21,276 nt of DNA, taken from Bacteroidales bacterium (lineage in GTDB: Bacteria; Bacteroidota; Bacteroidia; Bacteroidales; JAADGE01). Positions 8,154-16,058 of the stretch are shown in pieces. Made by a program: the position numbers and the translations under genes. Within the stretch, counting starts at the first letter, position 1, and the number at the start of each line of letters is the position of its first letter. Under the pieces are notes generated by a model. That model was not told the origin of the DNA and did not search any database. It saw only the letters and a list, made by a program, of their open reading frames with translations. Where the stretch lies: positions 1-21,276 of the forward strand of contig JALSMF010000106.1 of assembly GCA_026987795.1 (NCBI GenBank), given 5' to 3'.

Positions 8154-8621
8154 TTACATATATTTTTTAATATCAACACATTCGGGAATAAATTTACTCA
8201 CATCTCCTCCATATCTTAAAATCTCACGTAATACGGTAGAGCTTACGGGTGTGTGCTCAGCTTCGGTAAGTAAAAAGACCGTTTCGATGCCTTCATCTAA
8301 AAATTTGTTCATTTGAGCAATTGCTCTTTCATATTCAAAATCTACTGCTGTTCTTAAGCCGCGTAAAATAAATTTTACATTTTCATCTTTACAAAAATCA
8401 ACGGTAAGTTTATTATATTTCTTAATAAAAACGCGACTGTCAGACTCGAAAACCTTTTCAATAATTTTTATTCTGTTTTCTACCGAAAAGAAACCTTTTT
8501 TTTCGGAATTATACCCTATTCCTATAATTATCTCATCAAAAAAACTCAAAGCTCTTTTAACAACAGATTCGTGTCCTACGGTAAACGGATCAAATGAGCC
8601 GGGAAATATTGCTCTTTTCAT
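8154..8621 (-). CDS. coaD: Phosphopantetheine adenylyltransferase (CoaD)
   Basis: CoaD transfers AMP from ATP to 4'-phosphopantetheine, the penultimate step of coenzyme A synthesis, in the cytoplasm. The chosen start at 8621 gives 155 residues beginning MKRAIFPGSFDPFTVGH, exactly where the family begins. A longer frame back to 8657 would add 12 non-conserved residues and overlap the upstream gene, so it is rejected. The nucleotidyltransferase motif T-V-G-H sits at residues 14-17; the substrate and ATP regions R-G-L-R-T-A-V-D-F-E-Y-E and V-S-S-T-V-L-R are present. The C-terminus I-P-E-C-V-D-I-K-K-Y is normal for the family. It follows the T9SS cargo gene by 22 bp and precedes the radical SAM gene, so it is most likely translated from the PASTA-led transcript. 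Confidence 0.97.
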   Translation of the reverse strand: MKRAIFPGSFDPFTVGHESVVKRALSFFDEIIIGIGYNSEKKGFFSVENRIKIIEKVFESDSRVFIKKYNKLTVDFCKDENVKFILRGLRTAVDFEYERAIAQMNKFLDEGIETVFLLTEAEHTPVSSTVLREILRYGGDVSKFIPECVDIKKYM

Positions 8622-8643
8622 ATTCTTAGTCTGACTTAAAAAA

Positions 8644-10494
8644 TTATTGTTTAACAAATTTTGCGGTAAACATTTTTGAATTATTATTTGTTATTTTTAT
8701 GAAATATATTCCGTTTTTCATATTTCCGGCATAAAAATAATCTTGCTTAAAGTTATCGTTACTGTAAATCAACTTGCCCTGAATGTCAAAAACCTGAAGG
8801 TAATAAGTTTTACCCGGACTTCTGTTAAAATTAAGTTTTACAATATCTTTTACGGGATTCGGATAAACGGTCAGTGTCTTTTTTTCGTTATACTCTATGT
8901 TACCGGCAATATCTCCGAATACGGGTCTTATCATTAAACTTCCGGTTTCGGAAGACTGTTGCCATTCTCCGGAGATATTATAAAAAGCTTTAGCACTGTT
9001 GTCTGTATTAAAGTCAAAGCCTATATTCAATTTATCTTCAGTTGTTTGTGTCCATCCTATAAAAAAATCACCTTCAATCAAAACAGGCTCGTCAAAAATA
9101 TATTTATGAAATTTATTTATTTCGTTTTCGTATTCAGGTTTTATGCCTTCAAATGTTTTTATTGTGTCTCCGGGTTTTCCGTCTTGCCCTGCTTCCCAAA
9201 TATAAATCCAAAAATATTTTTGACTTCCGTTTTGAAATGCTTGTGTAAAATACATATCAACTCCTGTTAAATATCCGGATTTAAGCGGTGAGTATTTAAG
9301 GGCTACTTGTCCGTATTTTGTTCCGTTTCCGTAAATACCGTAGCCGGCTTCAGCACTTCCGTCATCATAAGAATAATAATCTTTAAATTTCTGAACGTAA
9401 GAGACCTTATTATTTTTTACCGAGTCATAGGAATCTGTAATTATTTCTGCAGTAAGTAAAAAATCTGACGTATCAGCATTATTATAAGAAAAAACAAACG
9501 GTTGACCGGACAAAATTACGCCATAATCAGAAAACGGAGAAGGTGTATACGTTCCGGCTTTCCAATACTGCTCCCCTGATGTTCCCGTTAAATCTTTCAT
9601 TGAAAAATTCAGGCTGTCTATAAGCCTCATCACATCATCATTGTTTCTGAAAGAAATGTCAATATTATTATTTAGTGTTTGAGATGTCGTTGTTTTAAAA
9701 TGTTCCCACGGGACTGCTTCATAATTGCTTAAAAGTGAATGCAAAGGTGATGTAAAAGCAATATCGTGAAATACTGTATCATTTATATTTCGGTCTTTGT
9801 TAAGGTAAACATAATCAATATTCCAGAAATCGCAATTTGTTGCTAAGCTCGGATAGGTTGAGGTTCCGAAACTTGCAATATTTTTAAACCTGAACTGAAA
9901 ACCCGATTTCAAATATTTGCTGTCATTAATTTGTATCATTACCAATTCAAAATCTTTATTTGGGCTTCCGGCTGCAGCCCAAACCGTATTCCATTTATTT
10001 TCTTCCGGAGCATAAAATTCCAGCAATAGAGAATCTCCGGTTTCGGGAGCATCTCCTATACCTTGCGGCTGATAAAAAAAACTCAAAAAAATTGTATTAT
10101 TTCCGGGATAATTAAGATTAACGGGTTTTGACGTAAGTGTATCCGCAAAAAACGGTTCATTATAATTTGCATAGTCATAAACTTGTCCCGCAGAATTAAC
10201 CGCATCTAAAGTTGCAACCCCTAAAGAAGGAGGATTTACAGAAAGGGTTCTGTTAATATACACCTGATTATCTGTCCACAGAGATGTGTCAGGATATATT
10301 TTATTTTCTGAAAAATCATCCCAAAAGGGTAATTCTGCGATACTTTTCAGGGATTTATTTTTTTTATAAACAGCCGAATTTTTATCTGCAATTTTTTGAA
10401 TCTGCGGGTTACCGTTCAAAAAAACAGTATACTCCTGAGAAAATAAACTCTCTGCATAAAGCAGCAACAACACCGGTAACAGAATATTTCTCAT
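8644..10494 (-). CDS. Secreted protein with T9SS type A C-terminal sorting domain
   Basis: This 616-residue exported protein starts with a signal peptide (residues 1-20, ending ESLFSQ). The C-terminal 79 residues (about 538-616) form a type A T9SS sorting domain: V-Y-P-N-P-V, then Y-Y-L-Q-V-F-D-I-Q-G-K-L-I-Y, N-G-I-Y-F-I-K-I and a K-F-V-K end. The type IX machinery should therefore carry it across the outer membrane and may anchor it to the cell surface. The middle is beta-rich with no recognised enzyme motif. A segment starting P-F-W-D-D-F-S (about 56) with S-L-W...N and W-x-I-D-Y-V-Y-L (about 223-231) resembles jelly-roll adhesin or MAM-like modules, and a second beta domain (about 375-525) contains Y-D-D-G-S-A-E-A-G-Y. 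Function is unknown; adhesion is a guess. It is the second gene of the PASTA-coaD unit. Confidence 0.8.
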   Translation of the reverse strand: MRNILLPVLLLLYAESLFSQEYTVFLNGNPQIQKIADKNSAVYKKNKSLKSIAELPFWDDFSENKIYPDTSLWTDNQVYINRTLSVNPPSLGVATLDAVNSAGQVYDYANYNEPFFADTLTSKPVNLNYPGNNTIFLSFFYQPQGIGDAPETGDSLLLEFYAPEENKWNTVWAAAGSPNKDFELVMIQINDSKYLKSGFQFRFKNIASFGTSTYPSLATNCDFWNIDYVYLNKDRNINDTVFHDIAFTSPLHSLLSNYEAVPWEHFKTTTSQTLNNNIDISFRNNDDVMRLIDSLNFSMKDLTGTSGEQYWKAGTYTPSPFSDYGVILSGQPFVFSYNNADTSDFLLTAEIITDSYDSVKNNKVSYVQKFKDYYSYDDGSAEAGYGIYGNGTKYGQVALKYSPLKSGYLTGVDMYFTQAFQNGSQKYFWIYIWEAGQDGKPGDTIKTFEGIKPEYENEINKFHKYIFDEPVLIEGDFFIGWTQTTEDKLNIGFDFNTDNSAKAFYNISGEWQQSSETGSLMIRPVFGDIAGNIEYNEKKTLTVYPNPVKDIVKLNFNRSPGKTYYLQVFDIQGKLIYSNDNFKQDYFYAGNMKNGIYFIKITNNNSKMFTAKFVKQ

Positions 10495-10551
10495 TAAAAT
10501 AAAAAAATTATAAATGTATAAGGATAACGAAAAAGCGAATGATATATTTTA

Positions 10552-11349
10552 TTAATTATCATATATTGAATCGGTATTCATACTTAACCAAATATCTATT
10601 TGATCTCCCGGCTTAAATGAAATTCCCGGTTCAGGTCTTTGTTTTATAATTTTTGCAAGAGTGCTGTCAGTATAGGTAATAACGGTTTCGTCATATAAAA
10701 CAGTGCCTATATTAAGCATAAATTCTGCTGCTTCAAGCTCCGCTTCTTCCAATGTAAGCCCGTATAAATCAGGGGTTACAGTATTCCCCATATCTGAAGA
10801 CTTGCCCAAAACAAGCTCTATTTCCGCTCCTTGCGGAATATCTGCTCCGGGTTCAATTTTTAAGCCGCGGTATCTCTGCTCTAAAACAACATTATCAAAT
10901 ATTGAAGGCTCGTATATTATTTGTCCTATTCTTAAGCCGTAGGTTTCAATATCTGCTTTTGCCTGCACCAATGTTGCATGAACAAAGTCCGGCATTTTAA
11001 TTATTTTAGGCATAACAGATTTTATCGTAACAAAAATTTTTCTGTTTTCTTTAACTTTAATATCCGGAGGAGGGTTTTGATCTATTATTGTTCCTCTTCT
11101 TCCCTGTCCGCTGTAAACCGAATCTATAACTTCTATTTTAATATTTTTTCGGTTTGCAATTTCATTTGCTTCTTTAACCGTCATGCCCGTAAAGTCAGGA
11201 ACAGAAAGCACTTCTCCGTGATTTGTTGAAATCCTTAAGCCTAAAAATGTTACGGATAGTATTATAATTATTGTGCCTGCTGCAATTCCGTAATGTATGA
11301 GAAATTGCTTTTGAAAAAGAAAAGATATAATTTGTTTAAATTTCATCAT
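10552..11349 (-). CDS. Membrane-anchored protein with three PASTA domains
   Basis: A short cytoplasmic N-terminus is followed by one membrane helix (about 19-41) and three extracytoplasmic PASTA domains at about 46-111, 117-182 and 190-257. Each domain has the V-P-D/M-P-D...A...G-L/K-N-I...I...Q-x-P-x-P/x-G pattern. PASTA domains bind peptidoglycan stem peptides or muropeptides. Unlike PrkC/StkP kinases or class B PBPs there is no catalytic domain here; such stand-alone PASTA proteins are common in Bacteroidota, often close to cell-wall genes. Two adjacent ATGs are possible starts: a CGGAG ribosome-binding site (11357-11353) lies 3 nt before the first and 6 nt before the second (11346), so the second may be the one used (264 aa). 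It heads the operon to coaD and has its own promoter, divergent from the M23 peptidase gene. Confidence 0.9.
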   Translation of the reverse strand: MMKFKQIISFLFQKQFLIHYGIAAGTIIIILSVTFLGLRISTNHGEVLSVPDFTGMTVKEANEIANRKNIKIEVIDSVYSGQGRRGTIIDQNPPPDIKVKENRKIFVTIKSVMPKIIKMPDFVHATLVQAKADIETYGLRIGQIIYEPSIFDNVVLEQRYRGLKIEPGADIPQGAEIELVLGKSSDMGNTVTPDLYGLTLEEAELEAAEFMLNIGTVLYDETVITYTDSTLAKIIKQRPEPGISFKPGDQIDIWLSMNTDSIYDN

Positions 11350-11352
11350 TAA

Positions 11353-11357
11353 CTCCG
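11353..11357 (-). promoter_or_regulatory. Ribosome-binding site deciding the PASTA gene start
   Basis: Minus-strand CGGAG lies 3 nt before the ATG at 11349 and 6 nt before the next ATG at 11346. The spacing favours the second ATG. Shine-Dalgarno motifs this clear are rare in the window. Confidence 0.5.
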
Positions 11358-11387
11358 TTATAATTTTAAGTCAAAAAACATACTATG

Positions 11388-11419
11388 CAAAAATAGTCAA
11401 ATAAATTGAAATTTTACAA
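11388..11419 (-). promoter_or_regulatory. Predicted promoter of the PASTA-T9SS cargo-coaD-amrS unit
   Basis: On the minus strand, TATTTTTG (11395-11388) matches TAnnTTTG exactly. A -33 TTG (11419-11417) lies 21 nt upstream. The predicted transcript start is about 30 nt before the PASTA gene. No other exact -7 match appears in the gaps inside this gene group, which supports one operon. Confidence 0.5.
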
Positions 11420-11422
11420 TTA

Positions 11423-11454
11423 TTGAATTTTACGATATAGTTTTTTTAACTTTG
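11423..11454 (+). promoter_or_regulatory. Predicted promoter of the M23 peptidase gene
   Basis: TAACTTTG at 11447-11454 matches the -7 consensus exactly; TTG at 11423-11425 is 21 nt upstream. Transcription would start only a few nt before the ATG at 11467, giving a very short leader. It diverges from the PASTA operon promoter 4 to 35 bp away. Confidence 0.55.
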
Positions 11455-11466
11455 CAAAAAATATAA

Positions 11467-12420
11467 ATGATGACAGACGGAAAATACAAATATAACCCTG
11501 AAACTCTTGAGTTTGAAAGCAGCGACAGAACAAAAAAGCAAAAATTACTTATTAACCTTTTGTCAATTTTTGTGGGAGCCGTAATTATTGCAATAACAAT
11601 ATTCTTCATTTATGTTTTGTTTTTCGACATAAATATTAAAAAGCAAAAAGCTCGTGAGAATAAAATACTGACAGAGCAATACAACTTACTTCTTGAACGT
11701 AAAAAACAGAATGACAAATACTTAAAAGAATTAATAAAAAAAGATGAGATAATTTACCAATCGGTTTTTAAAAGTTTACCTGATAATTCAATATTTGAAA
11801 ATAAAAATCCTTACACAAAATTTTCAAGGACTGACACAAAATCTATTATTGATACGAACAAGATAAGAATAAAACGAAATTTTAAAATTGCGGAAAACAC
11901 AAAAAAAGAATACGATTATTTAACAAAATTAATACAAAAAGAAGACATTGACAACGTTCCTGCAATACAACCGGTTTTTAATCCGTTTTTAAAATATCCG
12001 GTTTACGGTTTCGGAAAGCGTATAGACCAAGTTTATAAATCTTTGGTTTTTCATCCGGGTATTGACTTTGCCGTTCCTGAAGGCACTGCTGTTTTTTCTG
12101 CGGCAAACGGTAAGGTTATAAAATCGGGGCGAAAAAGAGGATTGGGAAAAAGAGTTGTCATAGACCATCAAAACGGCTATAAAACAATTTATGCACACTT
12201 AGACAAAATATTCGTAAAAACCGGTTATAAGGTAAAAAGAGGAGAAAAAATAGGAACTGCGGGTATGACAGGAAAAACTTTGATACCGCATTTACATTAT
12301 GAAATTCAATATAACAATAAGCCTGTTAATCCGGTTCACTACTTTTTTTTAGATTTAAGCCCGGAAAAATACACAAAGATTATGACTGATTCAGAAAGAT
12401 CCGGATTAAGTCTTGATTAA
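11467..12420 (+). CDS. M23 family (LytM-like) cell-wall metallopeptidase, membrane anchored
   Basis: The 317-residue protein has a cytoplasmic basic N-terminus, one membrane helix (about 29-52), a charged coiled-coil stretch (about 55-100) and a C-terminal LytM/M23 domain (about 178-295). Zinc ligands and catalytic residues are visible: H196-x-x-x-D200 in HPGID, the Y-A-H244-L-D motif, and H275-L-H277 in PHLHYE. These residues are all present, so it should be an active endopeptidase cutting peptidoglycan cross-links in the periplasm, unlike the degenerate activators EnvC or NlpD. The layout (single helix, coiled coil, LytM) is the common Bacteroidota form, sometimes linked to cell shape or division. 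Two ATGs in a row (11467, 11470) leave the start uncertain by one codon. It diverges from the PASTA gene, another likely peptidoglycan-binding protein, and its stop overlaps that of the LRR gene. Confidence 0.93.
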   Translation: MMTDGKYKYNPETLEFESSDRTKKQKLLINLLSIFVGAVIIAITIFFIYVLFFDINIKKQKARENKILTEQYNLLLERKKQNDKYLKELIKKDEIIYQSVFKSLPDNSIFENKNPYTKFSRTDTKSIIDTNKIRIKRNFKIAENTKKEYDYLTKLIQKEDIDNVPAIQPVFNPFLKYPVYGFGKRIDQVYKSLVFHPGIDFAVPEGTAVFSAANGKVIKSGRKRGLGKRVVIDHQNGYKTIYAHLDKIFVKTGYKVKRGEKIGTAGMTGKTLIPHLHYEIQYNNKPVNPVHYFFLDLSPEKYTKIMTDSERSGLSLD

Positions 12421-14441
12421 TCGGAAAATCTGACTTCTGCTCCGTTTACATAGGTTCTTATTTTATATTTATCACCTTCGTTAACAGGGTTCATTCTTAA
12501 ATCTATCAAGCGTATACTTAGGCAGTTAGCTATTTCTTCAGGCATTTTCTTTATTTGATTCCCGAAAAGGTTCAATACCGAAAGTGACTCCATATTACCA
12601 ATTTCCGGAGGAAGCTCCGTCAGTTGATTTCCGAACAAGTCAAGTTCCTCAAGAAAAATAAGATTACCTATTTCCGGGGGTAAACTTTTAAGTTTATTAT
12701 CACTTACGGAAAGCTTGTTCAAATTAGGTATTTCCGTTACAACCTCAGGAAAAGTCTCGAATTTATTTGAACTGATGTCTAAAATTATAAGGTATTCCAA
12801 ATTGATTAAACTTTGCGGTAAAGATGTTAAAAAATTTCCGTGAAGATTAATATCCGACAGGTTTCTTATATTTCCCGTCTCTTCGGGAATTTCTTTCAGG
12901 TTATTATTCCCTGCCGAAAGTTTAATAAGATTTTCCATTTGTCCTATTTCCGGCGGCAACGAACTGAGATTTACGTTCTGACTTATATCCAACTCAGTTA
13001 AATTTTTAAGTTTCCCGATACTTTTCGGCAAGCTTTTAATTTTATTTTTGGCTGCATAAAGGGTTACCATTTTGTTCAAATTCCCGATATTTTCAGGCAA
13101 CGATGTTATACTGTTTGATTCTATACTGAGAACTTCTAAATTTGGTATATTGCATATCTCTTCGGGTAAAGATGTCAAATTATTTTGCCTCAAGTCAATA
13201 TATTGCAACTCTTTAAGTTCTCCTATTTGCTTAGGAACACTTTTTATTTCGTTGTCCCTTAAATCTAACATTTTAAGATGCTTAAGACGTTTTATAGAAC
13301 TTGGAATAACGGAAATACTGTTTCTTGCAAGTTTTAAAATTTCCAGGTTTGTAAGCTCTCCTATCTGATAAGGTATTTTTGTAATATTGTTCTCTTCAAG
13401 ATTCAACGACTGGAGATTTGATAATTTTGCAATTTCCGGCGGTATTACGGGAGTATTAATCAGTGTCAGGATATAAACATTTTCAGGGTTTTTAAGAGCC
13501 TCTTCAAGAGAGGTGTATTCTGTTGCATTTTGCAGTTCGTTTGTATTTAATCGCATATTAATATCACAATTTACCAAAGAATCCCGCAATTCTTTAATTT
13601 GTTTTGCCGGAATCTTATTTCCTCTTAAATCTATGTATTTCAAGGTGTCCATTTCAAGCAAGCCTGCAGGTATCGCTTTTATCTTATTAAACCCGAAATT
13701 TATTCTCTGTATACCGGTTGCTTCATAAATAACAGGATGTATTGCATCCATCTTGTTATATTCCATATCCAGTTCCTGCAGATTAGTCATTTCCTTAATT
13801 TTTTCACTTAATGCAAGAATTTTATTTCTGTTTAACTTCAGTATTTTAAGATTCGGTATTTTTACTATACTTTTAGGAAATTCGACAAACTTGTTTTTTG
13901 ACAGGTCTAAAACCTCTAAACTCGTAAGTTTGCTCATATTAGGCAATTCTGTAATTTTATTGTAAGAAAGATTGAGTTCTTTAAGGTTAGGAAGTTTTAA
14001 AATTTCTTTAGGCACTTCGATTATTCTGTTGTGCGAAAGATTGAGAACGGTCAGATTTTCCAGTTCTGTAAAGGTTTTCGGCAGTATCTCTATTTTATTA
14101 CTTGTAAGAATAAGAATTTTTAAATTTTTCAGATTTCCGAAATTACCGGGCAACTCTTTCAGTTTATTTTCTTCTATGATAAGTGTTTCAAGTTTAGATA
14201 ATTTAGCAAGTCCGGAAGGCAGTTTTTTTAAATCGTTAAAACTTAAATCCAGGTATGTAAGGTTTTCAAGCTTACCTATATCTTTCGGCAGGTTTGATAA
14301 CCCGGCATTGTTTAAATCAAGTGAATCAACATTTTCGGGGTCTGCCAAGGCTATATTAACATTATAATATACCTGCGATGTTGCACAGAAACTTAAAAAC
14401 ATCGTAAATGTAACCAGAAAAAAGCGACTGAACATTTTCAT
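12417..14441 (-). CDS. Secreted leucine-rich-repeat protein with two LRR modules
   Basis: A signal peptide (residues 1-23, ending CATSQ; the cysteine does not sit in a good lipobox) is followed by about 25 leucine-rich repeats, mostly 23 residues long, of the form x-x-L-x-x-L-x-L-x-x-N-x-I/L-x-x-L-P-x-x-I-x-x-L. This is the bacterial/plant Ras-group-like type. The array is split: repeats fill about 35-280, then an irregular linker (about 281-314) leads to a second module (about 315-640) and a C-terminal cap ending in R-F-S-D. Each module begins with the same A-L-x-x-P-E-N-V-x-x-L-x-L cap (at 31-43 and 315-327). There is no T9SS tail or enzyme domain, so it probably works as a binding scaffold in the periplasm or at the surface; the partner is unknown. 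The gene stands alone, with a candidate promoter at 14484-14514. Confidence 0.88.
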   Translation of the reverse strand: MKMFSRFFLVTFTMFLSFCATSQVYYNVNIALADPENVDSLDLNNAGLSNLPKDIGKLENLTYLDLSFNDLKKLPSGLAKLSKLETLIIEENKLKELPGNFGNLKNLKILILTSNKIEILPKTFTELENLTVLNLSHNRIIEVPKEILKLPNLKELNLSYNKITELPNMSKLTSLEVLDLSKNKFVEFPKSIVKIPNLKILKLNRNKILALSEKIKEMTNLQELDMEYNKMDAIHPVIYEATGIQRINFGFNKIKAIPAGLLEMDTLKYIDLRGNKIPAKQIKELRDSLVNCDINMRLNTNELQNATEYTSLEEALKNPENVYILTLINTPVIPPEIAKLSNLQSLNLEENNITKIPYQIGELTNLEILKLARNSISVIPSSIKRLKHLKMLDLRDNEIKSVPKQIGELKELQYIDLRQNNLTSLPEEICNIPNLEVLSIESNSITSLPENIGNLNKMVTLYAAKNKIKSLPKSIGKLKNLTELDISQNVNLSSLPPEIGQMENLIKLSAGNNNLKEIPEETGNIRNLSDINLHGNFLTSLPQSLINLEYLIILDISSNKFETFPEVVTEIPNLNKLSVSDNKLKSLPPEIGNLIFLEELDLFGNQLTELPPEIGNMESLSVLNLFGNQIKKMPEEIANCLSIRLIDLRMNPVNEGDKYKIRTYVNGAEVRFSD

Positions 14442-14483
14442 ATAGTATTTTAATATAAATAGAAGTTGTTAAAATTTAATTTA

Positions 14484-14514
14484 CGAAAGTAACGATTTTT
14501 TTTTATTTATTCAA
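14484..14514 (-). promoter_or_regulatory. Possible promoter of the LRR protein gene
   Basis: On the minus strand TACTTTCG (14491-14484) differs from TAnnTTTG at one base and lies 20 nt downstream of a -33 TTG (14514-14512). This would start transcription about 37 nt before the ATG at 14441. The rest of the 211-bp gap up to folC shows only weak AT-rich symmetry and a 7-bp direct repeat, GATTATC. Confidence 0.35.
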
Positions 14515-14652
14515 TTTTGATTCGGTTAAGATTTAAACACTGTTTTATTTAAGTGAAAAAACAAGACAATCCTTACCGCAAAATAAACAAAATCTGTCAT
14601 AAATCAGTGAATTTATTTTATGAATGTCGATTATCAGGTCGTGATTATCTCT

Positions 14653-15939
14653 TTATATTGCTTCGGCAACAATAAACGTACTGCCGCCTATAAAAATCAT
14701 ATCTTCTTTTTTTGCATTTTTTTTGGCTGCATTTAACGCTTCATCTACACTTTTGTAAGCATTCCCCTGCAAACCCGCTTTTCTTGCTTTTTTCAAAAGA
14801 ATATCCTCGTGTAATGCTCTGGGAATTTTTGCTTTTGTAAAATAATAACGGGCATATCGGGGAAGTAAATTTAATATATCATCAATATTTTTATCATTAA
14901 CTGTTCCGAAAACAAAGTGAAGTTTTTTAAACGGTATTTCCGATATTTGTTTTGCAACTTCACGCAAACCGGCTTTATTGTGCCCCGAGTCGGCAATAAC
15001 AAGCGGGTTGTAATTCAGAACCTGCCATCTTCCTTTAAAATTCGTGATACCTGAAACATCTGTAATGCCGGAATAAATATCTTCATCGCTTATTTCAAAG
15101 CTTTTTTTCAGAACATCAATCGTTTTTAAAGCCGTGATAATATTATTCTTTTGATATATTCCGAGTAAATCTGTCTTTAAATTCGGATAAACAGTTTTTT
15201 GTCCTTTTTTAATATTTAAAATTTGCTTATAATCTGTACTCATCATACTGTAATCAACAAAATATTCCTTATCTGCAAAATAAATATCTGCATTTTTTTC
15301 CGTTGCTCTGTTAATAAAAACTTTTTCAGTTTCTTCGTGAAATTCTCCGATAACGACAGGTATTTTTTCTTTTATAATTCCGGCTTTCTCTGTTGCAATT
15401 TCCCACAGTGTTTCTCCTAAAAATTGTGTATGGTCATAGCTTATATTTGTAATAACGGATACTAACGGGGTTATGATATTTGTAGAGTCCAGCCTGCCTC
15501 CCAAACCTACCTCTACTACGGAAACATCTGTTTTTTGTTCCGCAAAATAATTAAAAGCCAAAGCAACGGTCATTTCAAAAAAAGAAGGTTGAACGTCTTC
15601 AAATAAAAACTTATTTTTTTCAACATAATCAATGACTTCTTTTTCCGGAATCATTTTTCCGTTAATTTTAATTCGTTCTCTGAAATCTATTAAGTGAGGC
15701 GATGTATATAAACCTGTTTTGTATCCGGCTTTTTGCAGAACCGATGCTAAAATATGAGAAACCGAGCCTTTGCCGTTCGTACCGCCTATGTGTATGCTTT
15801 TAAATTTATTTTGCGAATTTCCGGAGTGTTTGCAAAGTAAGGTAATATTGTTAAGGTTCTTTTTAAATGCTGTTTTGCCTTGCCTTTGATACATAGGCAA
15901 TTTTCCGAAAAGATATTTTATTGTTTCTGTATAATTCAC
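14653..15939 (-). CDS. folC: Bifunctional folylpolyglutamate synthase / dihydrofolate synthase (FolC)
   Basis: FolC adds glutamate to dihydropteroate and to folates in the cytoplasm, using ATP. The 428-residue length fits the family. Motifs are the P-loop GGTNGKGSV (52-60), the T-S-P-H-L folate/Mg segment (79-83), V-E-V-G-L-G-G-R-L-D-S-T-N, then D-H-T-Q-F-L-G with E-K-A-G-I-I-K carrying the usual carbamylated-lysine region. The C-terminal Mur-ligase domain has D-S-G-H-N-K-A-G, in place of the more common D-G-A-H-N-P. Whether it does both reactions or only one cannot be told from sequence. The gene is monocistronic, diverging from phoH across 119 bp. The -7-like TAATTTTG at 15979-15972 is a possible promoter but has no good -33 partner. 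Confidence 0.95.
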   Translation of the reverse strand: MNYTETIKYLFGKLPMYQRQGKTAFKKNLNNITLLCKHSGNSQNKFKSIHIGGTNGKGSVSHILASVLQKAGYKTGLYTSPHLIDFRERIKINGKMIPEKEVIDYVEKNKFLFEDVQPSFFEMTVALAFNYFAEQKTDVSVVEVGLGGRLDSTNIITPLVSVITNISYDHTQFLGETLWEIATEKAGIIKEKIPVVIGEFHEETEKVFINRATEKNADIYFADKEYFVDYSMMSTDYKQILNIKKGQKTVYPNLKTDLLGIYQKNNIITALKTIDVLKKSFEISDEDIYSGITDVSGITNFKGRWQVLNYNPLVIADSGHNKAGLREVAKQISEIPFKKLHFVFGTVNDKNIDDILNLLPRYARYYFTKAKIPRALHEDILLKKARKAGLQGNAYKSVDEALNAAKKNAKKEDMIFIGGSTFIVAEAI

Positions 15940-15971
15940 TTAATAAAATAACAGGTTATTAAATTAAATTG

Positions 15972-15979
15972 CAAAATTA
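15972..15979 (-). promoter_or_regulatory. Possible -7 element for folC
   Basis: TAATTTTG on the minus strand matches TAnnTTTG and would start transcription about 27 nt before the folC ATG. No TTG lies at the expected 19-23 nt upstream, so support is weak. Confidence 0.3.
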
Positions 15980-15997
15980 AAATAAAAGGATTAATAC

Positions 15998-16028
15998 TTT
16001 GAAAGCGAAAAAAGAATATTTAAATTTG
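15998..16028 (+). promoter_or_regulatory. Predicted promoter of the PhoH family gene
   Basis: TTTG (15998-16001), a 19-nt spacer and TAAATTTG (16021-16028) fit the Bacteroidota consensus in both boxes and in spacing. The transcript would start about 24 nt before the ATG at 16059. This is the best-scoring promoter by eye in the window. Confidence 0.65.
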
Positions 16029-16058
16029 GACTTTAATAAACTTTGAAAAAATAATATT

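Noticed and set aside
8622..8657. Longer N-terminus for CoaD starting at 8657
   Set aside because: The added 12 residues are not part of the conserved family start, and the extension overlaps the end of the T9SS cargo gene; the ATG at 8621 begins exactly with the family's K-R-A-I-F-P-G-S-F-D-P.
13072..14367. Several plus-strand open frames opposite the LRR gene
   Set aside because: They follow the 69-bp period of the LRR codons on the other strand, have no start-site context and no independent family resemblance; they are antisense shadows.
14560..14650. AT-rich hairpin (ATAAAT/ATTTAT) and direct repeat GATTATC after folC as a terminator or attachment site
   Set aside because: The stem has no G-C pairs and is not followed by a T tract on the folC strand; the 7-bp direct repeat has no associated mobile gene.
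15996..16048. Direct repeat ACTTTGAAA (15996-16004 and 16040-16048) before phoH as a regulator site
   Set aside because: Nine bases 44 bp apart in AT-rich DNA, and the first copy overlaps the -33 box; this can be chance.
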